Of a DNA stretch of 64,000 bases, positions 33,475-44,684 are shown piece by piece. The stretch spans positions 1 to 64,000 of the forward strand of contig JAKUCV010003180.1 in the NCBI GenBank assembly GCA_028386065.3. The letters run 5' to 3'. The position numbers and the translations under genes are program-made. Every line of letters starts with the position of its first letter. Position 1 is the first letter of the stretch. Under the pieces are notes generated by a model, which searched no databases, was not told the origin of the DNA, and saw only the letters and a program-made list of their open reading frames with translations. This DNA is from Turnera subulata (taxonomy: Eukaryota; Streptophyta; Magnoliopsida; Malpighiales; Passifloraceae).

Positions 33475-34424
33475 TCTTTTGGTAGCGGAGCTAAGGTTTC
33501 AATCAATCATATCGTTGTTTTTTTTTTTGTTTTTTGTTTGTGTTCTGGTGTTTTGTGTTGTCGATTTTTTAAAAAAAGTGTCGAGTTACTGTTCATCTTT
33601 ACTATTCACCGACTTCTGTTCATCGGTGTTACTGTTCAAAAAAATTGATTTCTGTTTTTATTTATTCTGACGATAATATTAAAAAAAAAAAAAGAAAAGC
33701 AGAGAAAAGAAAAGAGGCTAGACGACTTGGTTGCAATTAGGTTTCTGAAATTAAGGTTTCTGGAATTGTTATTCTTGCTGATTGGAATTGCAATTTTGGG
33801 AAATTTTGCTACAGGGACTGAATTGGGGCCGAAATTAACGCTAGTAAATTATTGATAAATAGGTTGATTGGTTGGTTGGATTTGTTGATTTGTTGCTGGA
33901 AATTTGTGAAATCTTATTGCAAGTGTCGATTTGTGTATGAGACTGGTACACAAATTTTCTGCCAACTGTTGTTTTTCTTTCTGGTGATTGCGCAATAAGC
34001 TGTGTTTTTGTGTTTGGTGGTTATTGATTCAAAATTGCTCAACTTGACTAATATTCATTCACATACATATTCTTGTTCTTGTGTGTGAATTTCTTTTCTT
34101 CTTGGAGTCACTTAGTCACTTTTGCCTCTAGATTTGTTTACCTTTCATTCTTCCTTTAGGTTTTTCTTTGTTTTCCTTAAATTGGTGTTGCAAGTCTAAT
34201 TGCTTGATTTTGTGCTATTTGATTCTGACTTGTAAAATTGAGGAGAATCAAGAGAGGAAAAAAGCTGAGAGTACATCCATTGCCAAGAGTGACCAAACAA
34301 GAGTGAAACACGTGAGGAGCTTTTCTACTAACAACTTTTCTTGCAGATAATACATCATGGATTTTTCTCCTACTAATTACATTGGATTCGATTAGAGGAC
34401 GAACCGCTTTGAGGAGAGAGGGAA
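33475..34424 (+). other. Internal region 1 of the array (leader, PBS, polypurine tract)
   Basis: PBS at 33480-33496. The leader has TACTGTTCATC copies (33587, 33614). A T/G-rich stretch ends in CTTGCAGATAATACATC before ATG at 34357. The frame there, MDFSPTNYIGFD, hits TAG at 34390-34395. Polypurine tract GAGGAGAGAGGGAA at 34411-34424. Confidence 0.85.
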
Positions 34425-35331
34425 TGATGCAATCAAGCAGGCACCAAGTGGAGGAAACGCAATCCCGAAGTCAAGAATGCGAAGAACTCGCGAGGAAATT
34501 TCTGGAGCGTGCAGTGTCGGAAATAAATTCATATCTCGAGTTTTACAAGTCGGATTTCTACGTTCTTAGACGCGCTGGAAAGTTAAGATGAAGATCTACA
34601 ACTTTAATGTTGAGCCCAGAAGCTGAATCTACCGTTTTCCTTTTTTAAAATTCACTTGAATTTGACAGACAGATTTTGTCCGAAAATTTAGTATTGGATT
34701 TATTATTATTTGGGCTTAAAAATGTTTAGCTGGCTTTATTTTTTTTATTATTTGGGTTATAATTGTGGATTTTAGTTTATTTAGTTGGAGTTTTATTTGT
34801 AGAGTTTAATTAAGTCCAATATGTTGTTGGAATAAAATTAAAACCTAGCCCATTAGGGGAAGTCAAGTCCAATTTGGACTAAGGTTAGCGTTTGGACGGC
34901 CTAGGGTTTTATTTTCAGTATAAATAGGATTTTTAGGGCACCAAAATGTGGCCAACAGTGATGATTTGAGAAAATAAACTTGTTTTCCTTTGAAAGACTA
35001 TCTTCTTGGTTGTGAGATGCAATCAAAACCTAAGGGAGTGATTCTCTTGATTTTACCTTTTGGGATTAAATTCTACTTATCAAGTTCTTGCTTGTGGCAT
35101 TTAATTTAATTCCTTGTGTTTCTAACTTGTTTGGATTTCTTGCTGATTAGGGTTCTAAGGAGTTGGAGCACTGAAACCTATCTTGTGTGTTAAAGCTTTC
35201 TTGTTTCTTTCATGCTGATTTGGGAGGAAAAAGGGCTGGAGATTCACAAAGTTTGATTGAGATTGAAGATCGGGACAACAGTTTGACACTGTGGAGATTC
35301 TAGTGCTGATTTTAGGATTTCTGCCGTATCA
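34425..35331 (+). repeat. LTR 2 (middle) of the non-autonomous array
   Basis: 907 bp with a PBS of the next unit at 35337-35353. Neither side carries a TSD copy, as expected for an LTR shared between two units. Confidence 0.93.
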
Positions 35332-36307
35332 TTTTTTGGTAGCGGAGCTAAGGTTTCAGTCAATCATATAGTTGTTTTTTTTTTCGTGTTCTTGTGTTTT
35401 GTGTTGTCGATTTTTTAAAAAAAGTGTCGAGTTACTGTTCATCGTTACTATTCACCGAGCTGTTCATCGTTACTGATCATCGAGTACTGTTCACCAATTA
35501 CTGTTCATCGGTGTTACTGTTCAAAAAATTGATTTCTTCTTTTATTTATTCTGACGATAATATTTTTTTTAAAAAAAAAGCCAAGAAAAGAAAAGAGGCT
35601 AGACGACTTGGTTGCAATTAGGTTTTTGAAATTAAGGTTTCTGGAATTGTTATTCTTGCTGATTGGAATTGCAATTTTGGGAAATTTTGTTGCAGGGACT
35701 GAATTGGGGCCGAAATTAACACTAGTAAATTATTGATAAATTGGTTGCTTGGTTGGTTGGATTTGTTGGTTTGTTGCTGGAAATTTGTGAAATCTTACTG
35801 CAGGTGTTGATTTGTGTATGAGACTGGTACACAAATTTTCTGCCAATTGTTGTCTTTCTTTCTGGTGATTGCGCAATAAGCTGTGTTTTTGTGTTTGGTG
35901 GTTATTGTTTCAGAATTGCTCAACTTGACTAATATTCATTCACATACATATTCTTGTTCTTGTGTGTGAATTTCTTTTCTTCTTGGAGTCACTTAGTCAC
36001 TTTTGCCTCTAGATTTGTTTACTTTTGGTTCTTTCTTTATGTTTTTTTTTTGTTTTCCGTAAATTAGTGTTGCAAGTCTAATTACTTGATTTTGTACTAT
36101 TTGATCCTGACTTGTAAAATTGAAGGAGAATAAAGAGTGAAAAAAAGCTGAGAGTACATCCATTGCCAAGAGTGACCAAACAAGAGTGAAACACGTGAGG
36201 AGGTTTACTACAAACAACTTTTCTTGCAGATAATACATCATGGATTTTTCTCCTTCTAATTACATTGGATTCGATTCGAGGACAAATCGCTTTGAGGAGG
36301 GAGGGAA
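35332..36307 (+). other. Internal region 2 of the array
   Basis: Same organisation as internal region 1 but with an expanded CTGTTCATCG/ACTGTTCACC minisatellite (about 35433-35525). The 41-codon open frame is described separately. Polypurine tract GAGGAGGGAGGGAA ends at 36307. Confidence 0.85.
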
Positions 36308-36365
36308 TGATGCAATCAAGCAGGCACCAAGTGGAGGAAACGCAATCCCGAAGTCAAGAATGTGA
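36240..36365 (+). CDS. 41-codon fusion frame: gag leader ATG joined to pol tail
   Basis: ATG at 36240 (after CTTGCAGATAATACATC), stop TGA at 36363-36365. The frame reads MDFSPSNYIGFDSRTNRFE and continues EGGNDAIKQAPSGGN into LTR 3. The part from GFDSR onward matches the end of pol in elements A-D (for example DSRMNPFEEGGND), so the start of gag is fused directly to the end of pol. It marks the deletion junction precisely. Whether it is translated is unknown; in internal region 1 the same frame is stopped after GFD. Confidence 0.55.
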   Translation: MDFSPSNYIGFDSRTNRFEEGGNDAIKQAPSGGNAIPKSRM

Positions 36366-37269
36366 AGAACTCGCGCAGAAATTCCTAGAGCATGCAGTCT
36401 CGGAAATAAATTCATATATCGAGTTCTACAAGTCGGATTTCTACGATCATAGACTCTCTAGAAAGATAAAACAAATATTTACAACTTTAATGTTGAGCCC
36501 AGATGCTGAATCTGTAGTTTTCCTTTTATAAAATTCACTTGAAGTTGACGGAAAGATTCTGTCCAAAAATTCAGTATTGGATTTATTATTATTTGGGCTT
36601 AAAAATGTTGATTTCACGTTTCTGTAAAATATAGACAAGAATCATTTCTGCAGTATAACTAGAAGCCCTGTTTAGCTGGCTTTATTATTTTTATTATTTG
36701 GGTTATAATTGTGGGCTTTAGTTTATTTAGTTGGGATTTTATTTGTAGGGTTTAATTAAGTCCAATATGTTGTTGGATTAAAATTAAAACCTAGCCCATT
36801 AGGAGAAGTCAAGTCCAATTTGGACTAGGTTAGCGTGTGGACGACCTAGGGTTTTATTTTCAGTATAAATAGGATTTGTAGGGCACCAAAATGTGGCCAA
36901 CAATGATGATTTGAGAAAATAAACTCGTTTGCCTTTGAAAGGCTTTCTTCTTGGTTGTGAGATGCAATCAATATCCAAGGGAGTGATTCTCTTGATCATA
37001 CCTTTTGAGATTAAATTCTACTTATCAAGTTCTTGCTTGTGGCGTTTAATTTAATTCCTTGTGTTTGTAACTTGTTTGGATTTCTTGCTGATTAGGGTTC
37101 TAAGGAGTTGGAGCACTAAAACCTATCTTGTGTGTTAAAGCTTCCTTGTTTCTTTCATGCTGATTTTGGAGGAATAAAGATTCACAAAGTTTGATTGAGA
37201 TTGAAGATCGGGACAACAGTTTGACACTATGGAGATTCTATTGCTGATTCTAAAGTTTCTGCCGTATCA
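36308..37269 (+). repeat. LTR 3 of the non-autonomous array
   Basis: 962 bp. It contains an about 70-bp insertion (around 36609-36673) absent from LTR 1 and LTR 2, flanked by TGTT on both sides. Followed by the TSD copy AATAC at 37270-37274. Confidence 0.93.
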
Positions 37270-37274
37270 AATAC

Positions 37275-39104
37275 GAAATGCAAAGTATTCACATATTTGA
37301 GCTTGCGCCACATCCACTTGAAACTGCCTACGTTCCCCCTCTTCTGGGTTCAAAGCTCTCATAGTTTATCTAAATGGGGATCCCCAAGGCTAACCTAGGT
37401 CTTCTTCTAGAATTGGTTTGATCCTCACTTAAATGAACTTCTATGCCTCGTGCTATAACGATGGGCCTAGTTTCTCAAAGCACTATGTTCAGTGTAAGCA
37501 ATCACTCTTCTCAGAAAGTATCTCAAAACAAATGCATTGTGCAAAAACACATTTGGGCATTAAAAGTAGTTTTTAATGCAAACTTCTTTAATTTCCAAGT
37601 GAAAGTGGAATTTTGATACGTAAACTTATGTGTGTAATTTTTAGAGAATAAGGATTAGTAAGTTTTGAAAACATGCAATGCTTTACTTCAAAATCGTTTT
37701 CTAGGTCTATTTGTCTAAACGAAGACAAATGCTTGACAGGGGTGATGTTCCGCTTTCCTTGGCCGTATTCAGACACGAAGCATCGATACCAAAAGGGTGA
37801 TTGGTTATCAAAATATTCATTTTTGTTCTTTCACATATTCTTTTAAAAAGGGGTTCTTGGAAAAGACATCTTGTGTTTGAAAAACAAGGCTTTGAGGATT
37901 TTTCTTTGAAAAGGTGCAATTTGGAGAAGTCGGTTCTTTATGCATCTAAACTCTCTTTGGATAAAGGTGCGTGGATTTGACAAAAGATTGCATCTATAAA
38001 GATTTTCATGCCCAGAAAGATACGCAAAAAGCATCTTTGAAATCATTGAAAATATTTCTCATTCTTGAGAGACACTTGAAATCATCATTGAAGATTCCAT
38101 CATTTATTAAAGGCATCCTCTTTGAAGTTATCATCATCATTGAAGGCAAATCATTTTGAAAAGCAGAATTTAAAAATTTTCGCATCGAACACAAAAGTTG
38201 GTTTAGGGCCTATCCTAGTAGACATACCCATTTTAGACTTGGGCCCCCCTAGCATGCAAACTAACACACAAACAAACAGTCAAACAAACATGCAAACAAA
38301 TAATTCAAAGATGCAAACATAATATTTATAATGCATGCAAAACAAACAAACAAACAATTGTGCATAAAAGTAAATGGGTTTCTATAAGTGTTGGTGAGTA
38401 TCGAAACCGTTTTAGCATTTTTTCGGTCAAAACAGGAAGTTGACGAAATAATCCGAAAAAATTCCGGCATTACGACGGCATAGAATGGCGAAAATATAGG
38501 GTAACTACCCGGCATTACGACGGCCTATAACGATGAGAATGCAAGAGATAATTCTGGCATTACGACGGCATAGCATCAATGATTTGCTAAAACTGGTTTC
38601 GGCATCGTAACGACGATCGAAACCTAAAGCTAACCTAATACGAAGAGAGAGAGAGCTCTAACCCACAGAAGGATGCTTAGAGGGGGACAAGAGAGGTAGA
38701 AGATGGCAAATATCAAACCCTTTTATTTTCAACTTAGAGCAGGACGGGGAGGGAGATAGAAAGTGAAAAGACGTACATGAGGATTAACTACTCCTGGGTT
38801 GAAGAAAAATGAAAGGAGGGGACCTCTATTTATAGTTTTTCTGGATGGCAAAGGTCGTAAATTCGTGATGTTGTGGATGTTGGTCTGGAGCCGTGGCCTG
38901 GTGCGTGGCCACGTGACATAGGGTGTTGGTTTTGCAAATAGGGCCCGTCGAGTCCTCAGAAGATTCTCAAGAAATTATGGAAGATGCGTCTCAATGTCTA
39001 GGACAAGCTCCTAAAGTTTCACGAATTTCTGACGAACACATGATTTTTTATGACTTTTCTAAGATCGAGGGGTTCTTGACTGTAAGGACCCGACCAAAAA
39101 TTGA
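37275..39104. repeat. LTR-like repeat, right part
   Basis: Continuation of 32003-32602 after the array. No gene-like frame over 85 codons. Contains A-rich ACAAACAAACA runs (38258-38358), a 45-bp-period repeat (38464-38620), a GA microsatellite (38644-38653) and near its right end the text GACTGTAAGGACCCGACC, which resembles LTR termini of large plant gypsy elements. The family is not established. Confidence 0.45.
38464..38620. repeat. Four-copy repeat with a 45-bp period
   Basis: The core GGCATTACGACGGCATA (with small variation) starts at 38466, 38511, 38556 and, more diverged (GGCATCGTAACGACGATCG), at 38601. The spacing is exactly 45 bp each time, while the sequences between the cores are diverged. 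Confidence 0.85.
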
Positions 39105-40211
39105 TTGATCCCTCACCTTGTTCACACGCCTTCTTCCTAAGGGTCAATCCATTTGCTAAAATCACTGTAGAAGTCGATTTAACCAAACCGCTCAAAGGCA
39201 CTATGAAGTTCAGGGGCAAGGAGAAAGAAGTTATTTATGAAGGCCTCTCCACTTTATGTTATATCTGTGGGAGGGTAGATCACACCATAAACAAATGCCC
39301 GCTCCATCCCCAACCGACTGTGAGGAGTGACCCTGACCCACCGTCGCCTACTGAAGTAGATAAAGGGAAGAACAAAGTGGGTGAGCAAGCCACGAATTCA
39401 GGAGCAAACAGATCTAGGGCGAGTCCTTGGATGAATGCGCCGATGAGGGCGTGTAGGAATACACAGAGAAAACAACCTATTCCCAATGCTCATCCTGTGA
39501 CCCCTAATGCACCGGCTACAGGCTCGAGATATGAGATTCTAGCCAAAGACTTAGACAAGAATGGAGGTCTGGAAGATTCGGTGGAAGAGGGAATTGGTCA
39601 GTGGATCACAGTGGCTTAAAAGAAAGGGCCTAAACCCAAGAAAACCCTAAAGAAACCCAAGCAGCAAAACCAGCTCAAGACTAGTAGCCCAAACCAGAAC
39701 AACCTGGATACACAAAACCGAGCCCCCCTCACTGACTTAACCAACACAGGCCATACAAAACCCAACAGACCCAATGGGTAATCAAAAAACCTAATATGCC
39801 CCCAGCCCAAACACAGAAACCTACAACGACCCATACACCTGCAAACAATACTACACAATCCGTAAATCAACAGTCAGTTGTACTTGTACTGTCCACTCCC
39901 CTCAACTTGGTGCTTTCCAATGAGGAGGCAGAGGAAATAGTAGCTTAAGCAGAAGGTTGCTGGAACCTTCAAATTTTAACACCTCCCCTCTCAAAAGAAC
40001 CCGACCTAAATCCCGACCCAAATCCAAGCCCCCTGACTTGAACACCATTGTAACTACAGAAACTTCTTCACCCCCTGCGTCTTCAAGCAAAAACTCTAAA
40101 TGGGGGATGAGTTTGAAGCATGGAAAACTTCCACTTTTTAAGAGAAGAGGAGGAAAGGGTGATCTAAGACCAATTTTGGAGGAAGTGGAGACCTGGAGTG
40201 TGGAAGATGAT
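39101..40211 (+). pseudogene. LINE ORF1 (zinc-knuckle nucleic-acid-binding protein), partial
   Basis: Open from 39101 to 39619 with FAKITVEVDLTKPLKGTMKF, YEGLSTLCYICGRVDHTINK and CP: a CCHC knuckle C-x2-C-x4-H-x4-C, with Asp where Gly is usual. This is the C-terminal half of plant L1 ORF1 proteins (DUF4283 / zf-CCHC_4 type). After a TAA at 39617-39619 the P/N/K-rich tail continues with further stops. A basic stretch (KRTRPKSRPKSKPPD) precedes the insertion of the solo LTR at 40212. Confidence 0.8.
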
Positions 40212-41649
40212 TGTGAACACCCAAATTTGGACTTCTAGATTTTTTTAATTTGGACTTTTAAAATATTTTAACCCAAAGTTAATGAGATGATTTAATTTTG
40301 GGCTTAAAGTGTTTTATAGGTTTAATTGATGAAACATTGATATTAACAAGACTCTAGTCTAGTAAAACTCAATCCTTGAAGCCCACTTTTAGTTATGATT
40401 TTCGTAGAAAATCAGAATTAAATTTGCCTTTTATAGGATATAAGAGTTTATGGTAGAAAAAAATTGAAAAGATGTGATTTTGGACAAATTGGAGCACACT
40501 AATGTTCATTGGAGTGATTAACAGGAGTAGCCAGCAAGAACGGAGTGATTCTAGGTCTGACAACTTTAATTCCACGCTGAAAATCAATTAGACTAGAAAT
40601 CAATGGTGATTAGGAGCTAAAAAAGGAAGGAAATATAAAAGACGCGCTACAGTAAAAAATGACGGGCAGACATGACAGCATGACCGCCATGCCCGCCGCC
40701 GGTCATGGGAGCCAAGACCGCCACTGCCGGGCGGGCATTGCGTCCTGGAACGCATTTTTTCCTAATTTTTGGGCCATTAATTGAATTACAAGCATTAGGG
40801 ACCTAATTTTAAGCAAGAATCCTATCAGTTGTGAGGTCCACGAACTGTACACTCCCATAACTATATAAATAGAGCCTCCAACTCACTCCAATAGGATCAT
40901 CAAGAGCTATTAGGCTAAATCACTCATATTCTTTTAAGCTTAGAAAAGCTTGGGAAAACTCTACTTCTCCAAGCTCCCAAATACGCTTTTCTACTATTAC
41001 TCTGGCAAATTTCTTGTGAAGTTTAGCATCAACAAGCATCCAGTAAGGAGAATTAAGAAAAAATCAAGGTGAAGTTAAGAAGTAGAAAAGAATTGGGGTT
41101 AAAAAGAAACCCAAATCAATGAGCTAGAGGAGGGCTACAAGAAGTAGCTCTTGATCCTTTTTTCCATTTTCTTTTGCTGATGTTTTGATGACATTTTTGT
41201 TACTGACATGATGTGATTTTTGATTGGAGAACTGTTAGAACTATGTGGTTTTGACCCCGGTCACTCAGTTACATAGGTAGTCTCAAGTTGCCAATGAGAT
41301 GCAAGCCAAATCTTCTTCTACCCCCCTTCTTTTTAATTTTCAGTTATTTATTATTTTATGTGATTTATTTCCACACTTGCATACTTACACAAGGCACATC
41401 ATTTAACCCATTTATTGCCCAAAGTTTCGCCCCAACACAAGTAGGGTACTAACTCCTTCCTGCACGTGATGAACCCCTGAATCCAACAATCTCTGGTTAG
41501 CTAGATTGGTCCCTTAAATTTGATGCCTATTGTTTTTCCCTGGATTTTTTTCCAAGAAATAAAATCCTGGTGGTGACTCCTTTGATTGTTTGATTGGACA
41601 AGAAGAAGTAACAAGGTGAAGAGGCCGGATTTTCGGTCGGGTCCTCACA
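40212..41649. repeat. Solo LTR inside the LINE
   Basis: 1438 bp starting TGTGAACACCC and ending GTCGGGTCCTCACA, flanked by the perfect TSD ATGAT (40207-40211 and 41650-41654). No internal region. The end resembles the GGTCGGGTCCTCACA terminus of some plant gypsy LTRs. Contains a G/C-rich patch near 40660-40750 and a TATATAAATAG promoter-like motif near 40862. Confidence 0.9.
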
Positions 41650-41654
41650 ATGAT

Positions 41655-41937
41655 ATGCAGATTCTAGAGCCAAAGATTGGAGGACAGCAGGGTACAACCC
41701 ACCTCCAGGGCAATCCTTCCCCCAACTCCCTACGTTAATGAATCCAGTACTAGTCTGGAATTGCCAAAGGGCGGCTAAACCCCAATTTCTCAGATCTCTG
41801 AAGTTGTTTTCTCAATAATATAGACCGATGATTGTTGTGATTGTGGAACCACGTATTAGTGGCACAAAAGCTAGTAGAGTAATCTGAAAGTTAGGATTTA
41901 GAAGATCTTATAGAGTGGAGGCAAGAGTGATACGGCA
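41655..41937 (+). pseudogene. LINE ORF2 endonuclease, N-terminal piece
   Basis: Shows NPVLVWNCQRAAKPQFLRSLK, then MIVVIVEPRISGTKASRVI and KLGFRRSYRVEAR. These are the conserved start (WNCRG) and the first catalytic block (VEPR, glutamate kept) of the AP-endonuclease-like domain. Stops interrupt it. It is cut by gypsy C and continues at 48292 with GYSGGIWIL. Confidence 0.85.
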
Positions 41938-42871
41938 ACACTACCAGAACAAAGCTAGATAGCACCTCCGATTCAAACGAGTCACCAAGATCAGAAATCA
42001 ATTCAACCAAAAGCTTTAGTGATTACCTCTATCACCTCAAAACACAACAAAGGTGTTAAGCAACAATAGAGTAATAAACACAAGGAATCTTGTAAATGCC
42101 ACAAGCAATTCAATTACTTGATAAGTAAACACAATCCCTAAAATAAACAAGAGAGAAATCCATCTAACTTGCAAAACAAGGTTTCTTATTTATACTAGTC
42201 TAATGCTAAACCCTAATAGACTTGTAATCTAAAATAATAATAAAATCCTAAGTCGAAAACTAATGGTTTTAAGTCGGCTGAACACTTAAATGGACTTGCC
42301 GACCTAAACAACAACCGAAACCCAATTGGACGCGCATGATGCCATGGCTTAAGTCCAAAAAACCCATTACTTCCAAAATCACAATGAAAAGAAAACCATA
42401 AGTCGGCTAACAATCCATTAGACCTTTTGCCGACAGAAACACTAATGATTCCAACCACCTTTTCCTAAAACTAATGGGCTGCATATGCGCTAATGGGTTG
42501 CATGTGTGACTAATTTAATTAAATAATTAAATAGTCCATCAAAGCTAATAAACTTGATCAGCCCACCGAATTAATGATAATTCTCCAAGTAAATATAATT
42601 GGTCCAAATCGTCATGGCCAAATAATAGAAGAAATTAGTGTCGTCATAGCCCATGGTGATAGCAAATTGACTAAGCCTCCAATGATGCTCCTCTCCAAGC
42701 TTAATTTTTTATCTCTTCTTAAATTTCTTATGAGTACGAATCTTGGATATGATTCGGAAAGTGAGCTTCTGGACGCGAACTTTGAGCTTCTCTTTATCAC
42801 CATGCTCCTCATTGTAGCCTTTGCATGCACCATTCTCCAAGTCTCCAAGCATGCCTAGGTGATTTGCATCA
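41938..42871 (-). repeat. 3' LTR of gypsy C
   Basis: 934 bp with plus-strand ends TGATACGGCAACAC ... GATTTGCATCA. It has an about 97-bp deletion relative to the 5' LTR (junction near 42184). The U3 end codes the pol tail DANHLGMLGDLENGACKGYN and onward, of different sequence from A, B and D. Confidence 0.93.
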
Positions 42872-43800
42872 TTCCCTCCCTCCTCAAAATGATTCGTCCT
42901 CGAATCGATACCTACAAAATCAATTGGAGGAAATTTAGCAATATCGAAAGTAGTACGAACACTATACTCACCTTACGAACCAATCATTATGCGCAAAGGA
43001 CCAAGCTTCAAGCTTCTAGCTTCGCCTTCCAGATCTAGCAACATGCAAGTAGCATTAATTTGTTCCTTCCAAAACAATAACTCAGAAGTATGCATAACAA
43101 GTAATTTATGTGGATGAAAACCAGTAAACTAAGAATTTAAATTACTCATCATGTTAACCAATTTAGGCATTAAAGTCATAGAAAAGGAACTAAAAACCTG
43201 ATGCTCCCTTTTGATTGTAATCGGCGCCCTATGCATAGAACCATCTTCTCCTAGGGCCCGCAATCTTTTAGGACAAGCATCTTTAGGAACCTGTAAAAGA
43301 AACACATCACATCTAGAAAGACAAGGGTTAAGGTTAGCTTTAAACCAAGCTTCCTTGTATAAGAGTACAAACAAACTCTTATTTTCCTCATATTCAACCC
43401 TCACTTCTCTCTCATTTGAGCCTTTTAACACAATTTCTTTTAAGGCTTCTTTTATCTCTTTTCTTCTCTCACTCTCGGCTTCCTCTTTCTTTTCTTCTCT
43501 TTTATTTTTTTTTGAACTCTCCTCTCCTTTTGCAAGGCTCTCAGCCTTCCTCTCTAGCTCACCTTTTGCAAGGCTCTCAGTCTTCCTCTCTTTCTCACTA
43601 GTGTTACAAGATTCGGCCACTTTCTCTTTTTTCCATGCCTCCACACTTTGCTTCACATGCATTTGATCTTCATAAACTTCGTTTGGAAGCAATGGTGCAA
43701 GTATAACCTTTCTATCTCCCATGGTGAATAAGTACCTATTCTTATTTTCATCATGAACCACTCTCCTATCATAATGAAGGGTTTACCAAATAATAGATGA
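42872..43800 (-). pseudogene. Gypsy C protease-linker region fused to pol tail
   Basis: Minus-strand frame 43129-43761 includes the protease C-terminal text ENKNRYLFTMGDRKVILAPL and a long K/E-rich linker with two ESLAKGE repeats. It then gives APITIKREHQVFSSFSMTL and a stop. The next recognisable text is GIDSRTNHFEEGGNDA at the polypurine tract. RT, RNase H and integrase are absent, so the element cannot move alone. Confidence 0.85.
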
Positions 43801-44631
43801 CACGTATCCATAGGCACAACATCATACAATACTTGGTCAAAATACCTACCAATAGAAAAGGAAACAAGGACTTATTTTGTTACCTCGAGTTCTCCCATGT
43901 CATTCTTCCTTTGTAGCTTGTAAGGTTTAGGATGTTTTTGCCATGCCAATCCCATGCGATCCACTAGCATTGAACTAACCATATTGGTGCAGCTTCCTCC
44001 ATCAATAATCAAGCTACATGCTTTGTCATTCACCAAGCATCTTGTTTGGAAAATATTCGCCCTTTGAACAACACCATCTCCTTGACTTGAGCATTCAGCA
44101 CATGCCTAGGAGCAGGAAATTCTTCCTTAGGTACTTTTCCATAGTCAAAATGCACATGATTCGGGTTCCTAGCCTTATGCGTCCTCATTGCACTATTAGT
44201 CGAAGTCGCTTTATGCCAATCATCATTATAATACTCTTCAATGCTCTTAGAATCTTGGCGCAATCTCTGGTGCTTTTGATGCAGCTCCCTATGGTAATAG
44301 GCAGGAATAAATCTCTTCCTCATAATTTTCTTCATCTCAGTCCAAGTTTCAACAGGACCCTCATAATTGTACCTTCTGTACAACATAAAGTTGTTCCACC
44401 AAACCAAAGTAGAGTCAGTAAACTCATCAACTGCCAATTTTACCTTCTTTGCCTCGGTGTAGTTATGGCAATCAAATATCATCTCCACTCTTTTCTCCCA
44501 CTTCAAATAAGCTTCTGGATCATTTTTTCCTTGAAAAGAGGAAATCTTCATCTTGATGCCTTCAACATCCCTATCAGTTCGATCAACATATCGACCTCTA
44601 TAGGCTCCTCTATCGTGTCTCGAATATTCCA
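43801..44631 (-). pseudogene. Gypsy C gag and protease N terminus, truncated
   Basis: ATG at 44631-44629 (MEYSRHDRGAYRGRYVDRTD...), after TTGCAGGTTAACATC in the leader. Capsid motifs are NDPEAYLKWEKRVEMIFDCH, STLVWWNNFMLYRR and RKRFIPAYYHRELHQKHQR. At SKSIEEYYND the frame jumps to protease-upstream sequence (PRHVLNAQVKE), so the second half of the capsid and the zinc knuckle are deleted. Protease text around ACSLIIDGGSCTNM is readable near 43990. Confidence 0.82.
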
Positions 44632-44684
44632 TGATGTTAACCTGCAAGAAAGTGTTAGTAGAAAATATTTCCTCACCACTCCCT

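Larger units (their letters stand above)
32603..37269 (+). mobile_element. Non-autonomous gypsy derivative as LTR-internal-LTR-internal-LTR array
   Basis: Three LTRs (32603-33474, 34425-35331, 36308-37269) alternate with two internal regions of about 950 and 976 bp. The whole is bounded by one 5-bp TSD, AATAC, at 32598-32602 and 37270-37274. LTRs start TGATGCAATCAAGC and end GCCGTATCA. Each internal region begins with TGGTAGCGGAGCTAAGG (PBS), has a gypsy leader, a gag-like start ATG, a short FDSRTNRFEEGG segment and a polypurine tract. There is no capsid, RT or integrase. This is an internal-deletion derivative of an A/B/D-like element that has been multiplied by recombination between LTRs. 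Confidence 0.93.

Noticed and set aside
38464..38620. CRISPR-like array (regular 45-bp spacing of a conserved core)
   Set aside because: Plant nuclear DNA, only four units, degenerate core and no cas genes. It is a tandem-repeat remnant.
39076..39108. LTR start at TGTAAGGACCCGACC
   Set aside because: Resembles an LTR terminus, but I could not find a partner LTR, a TSD or a polypurine tract, so it is only mentioned and not called.
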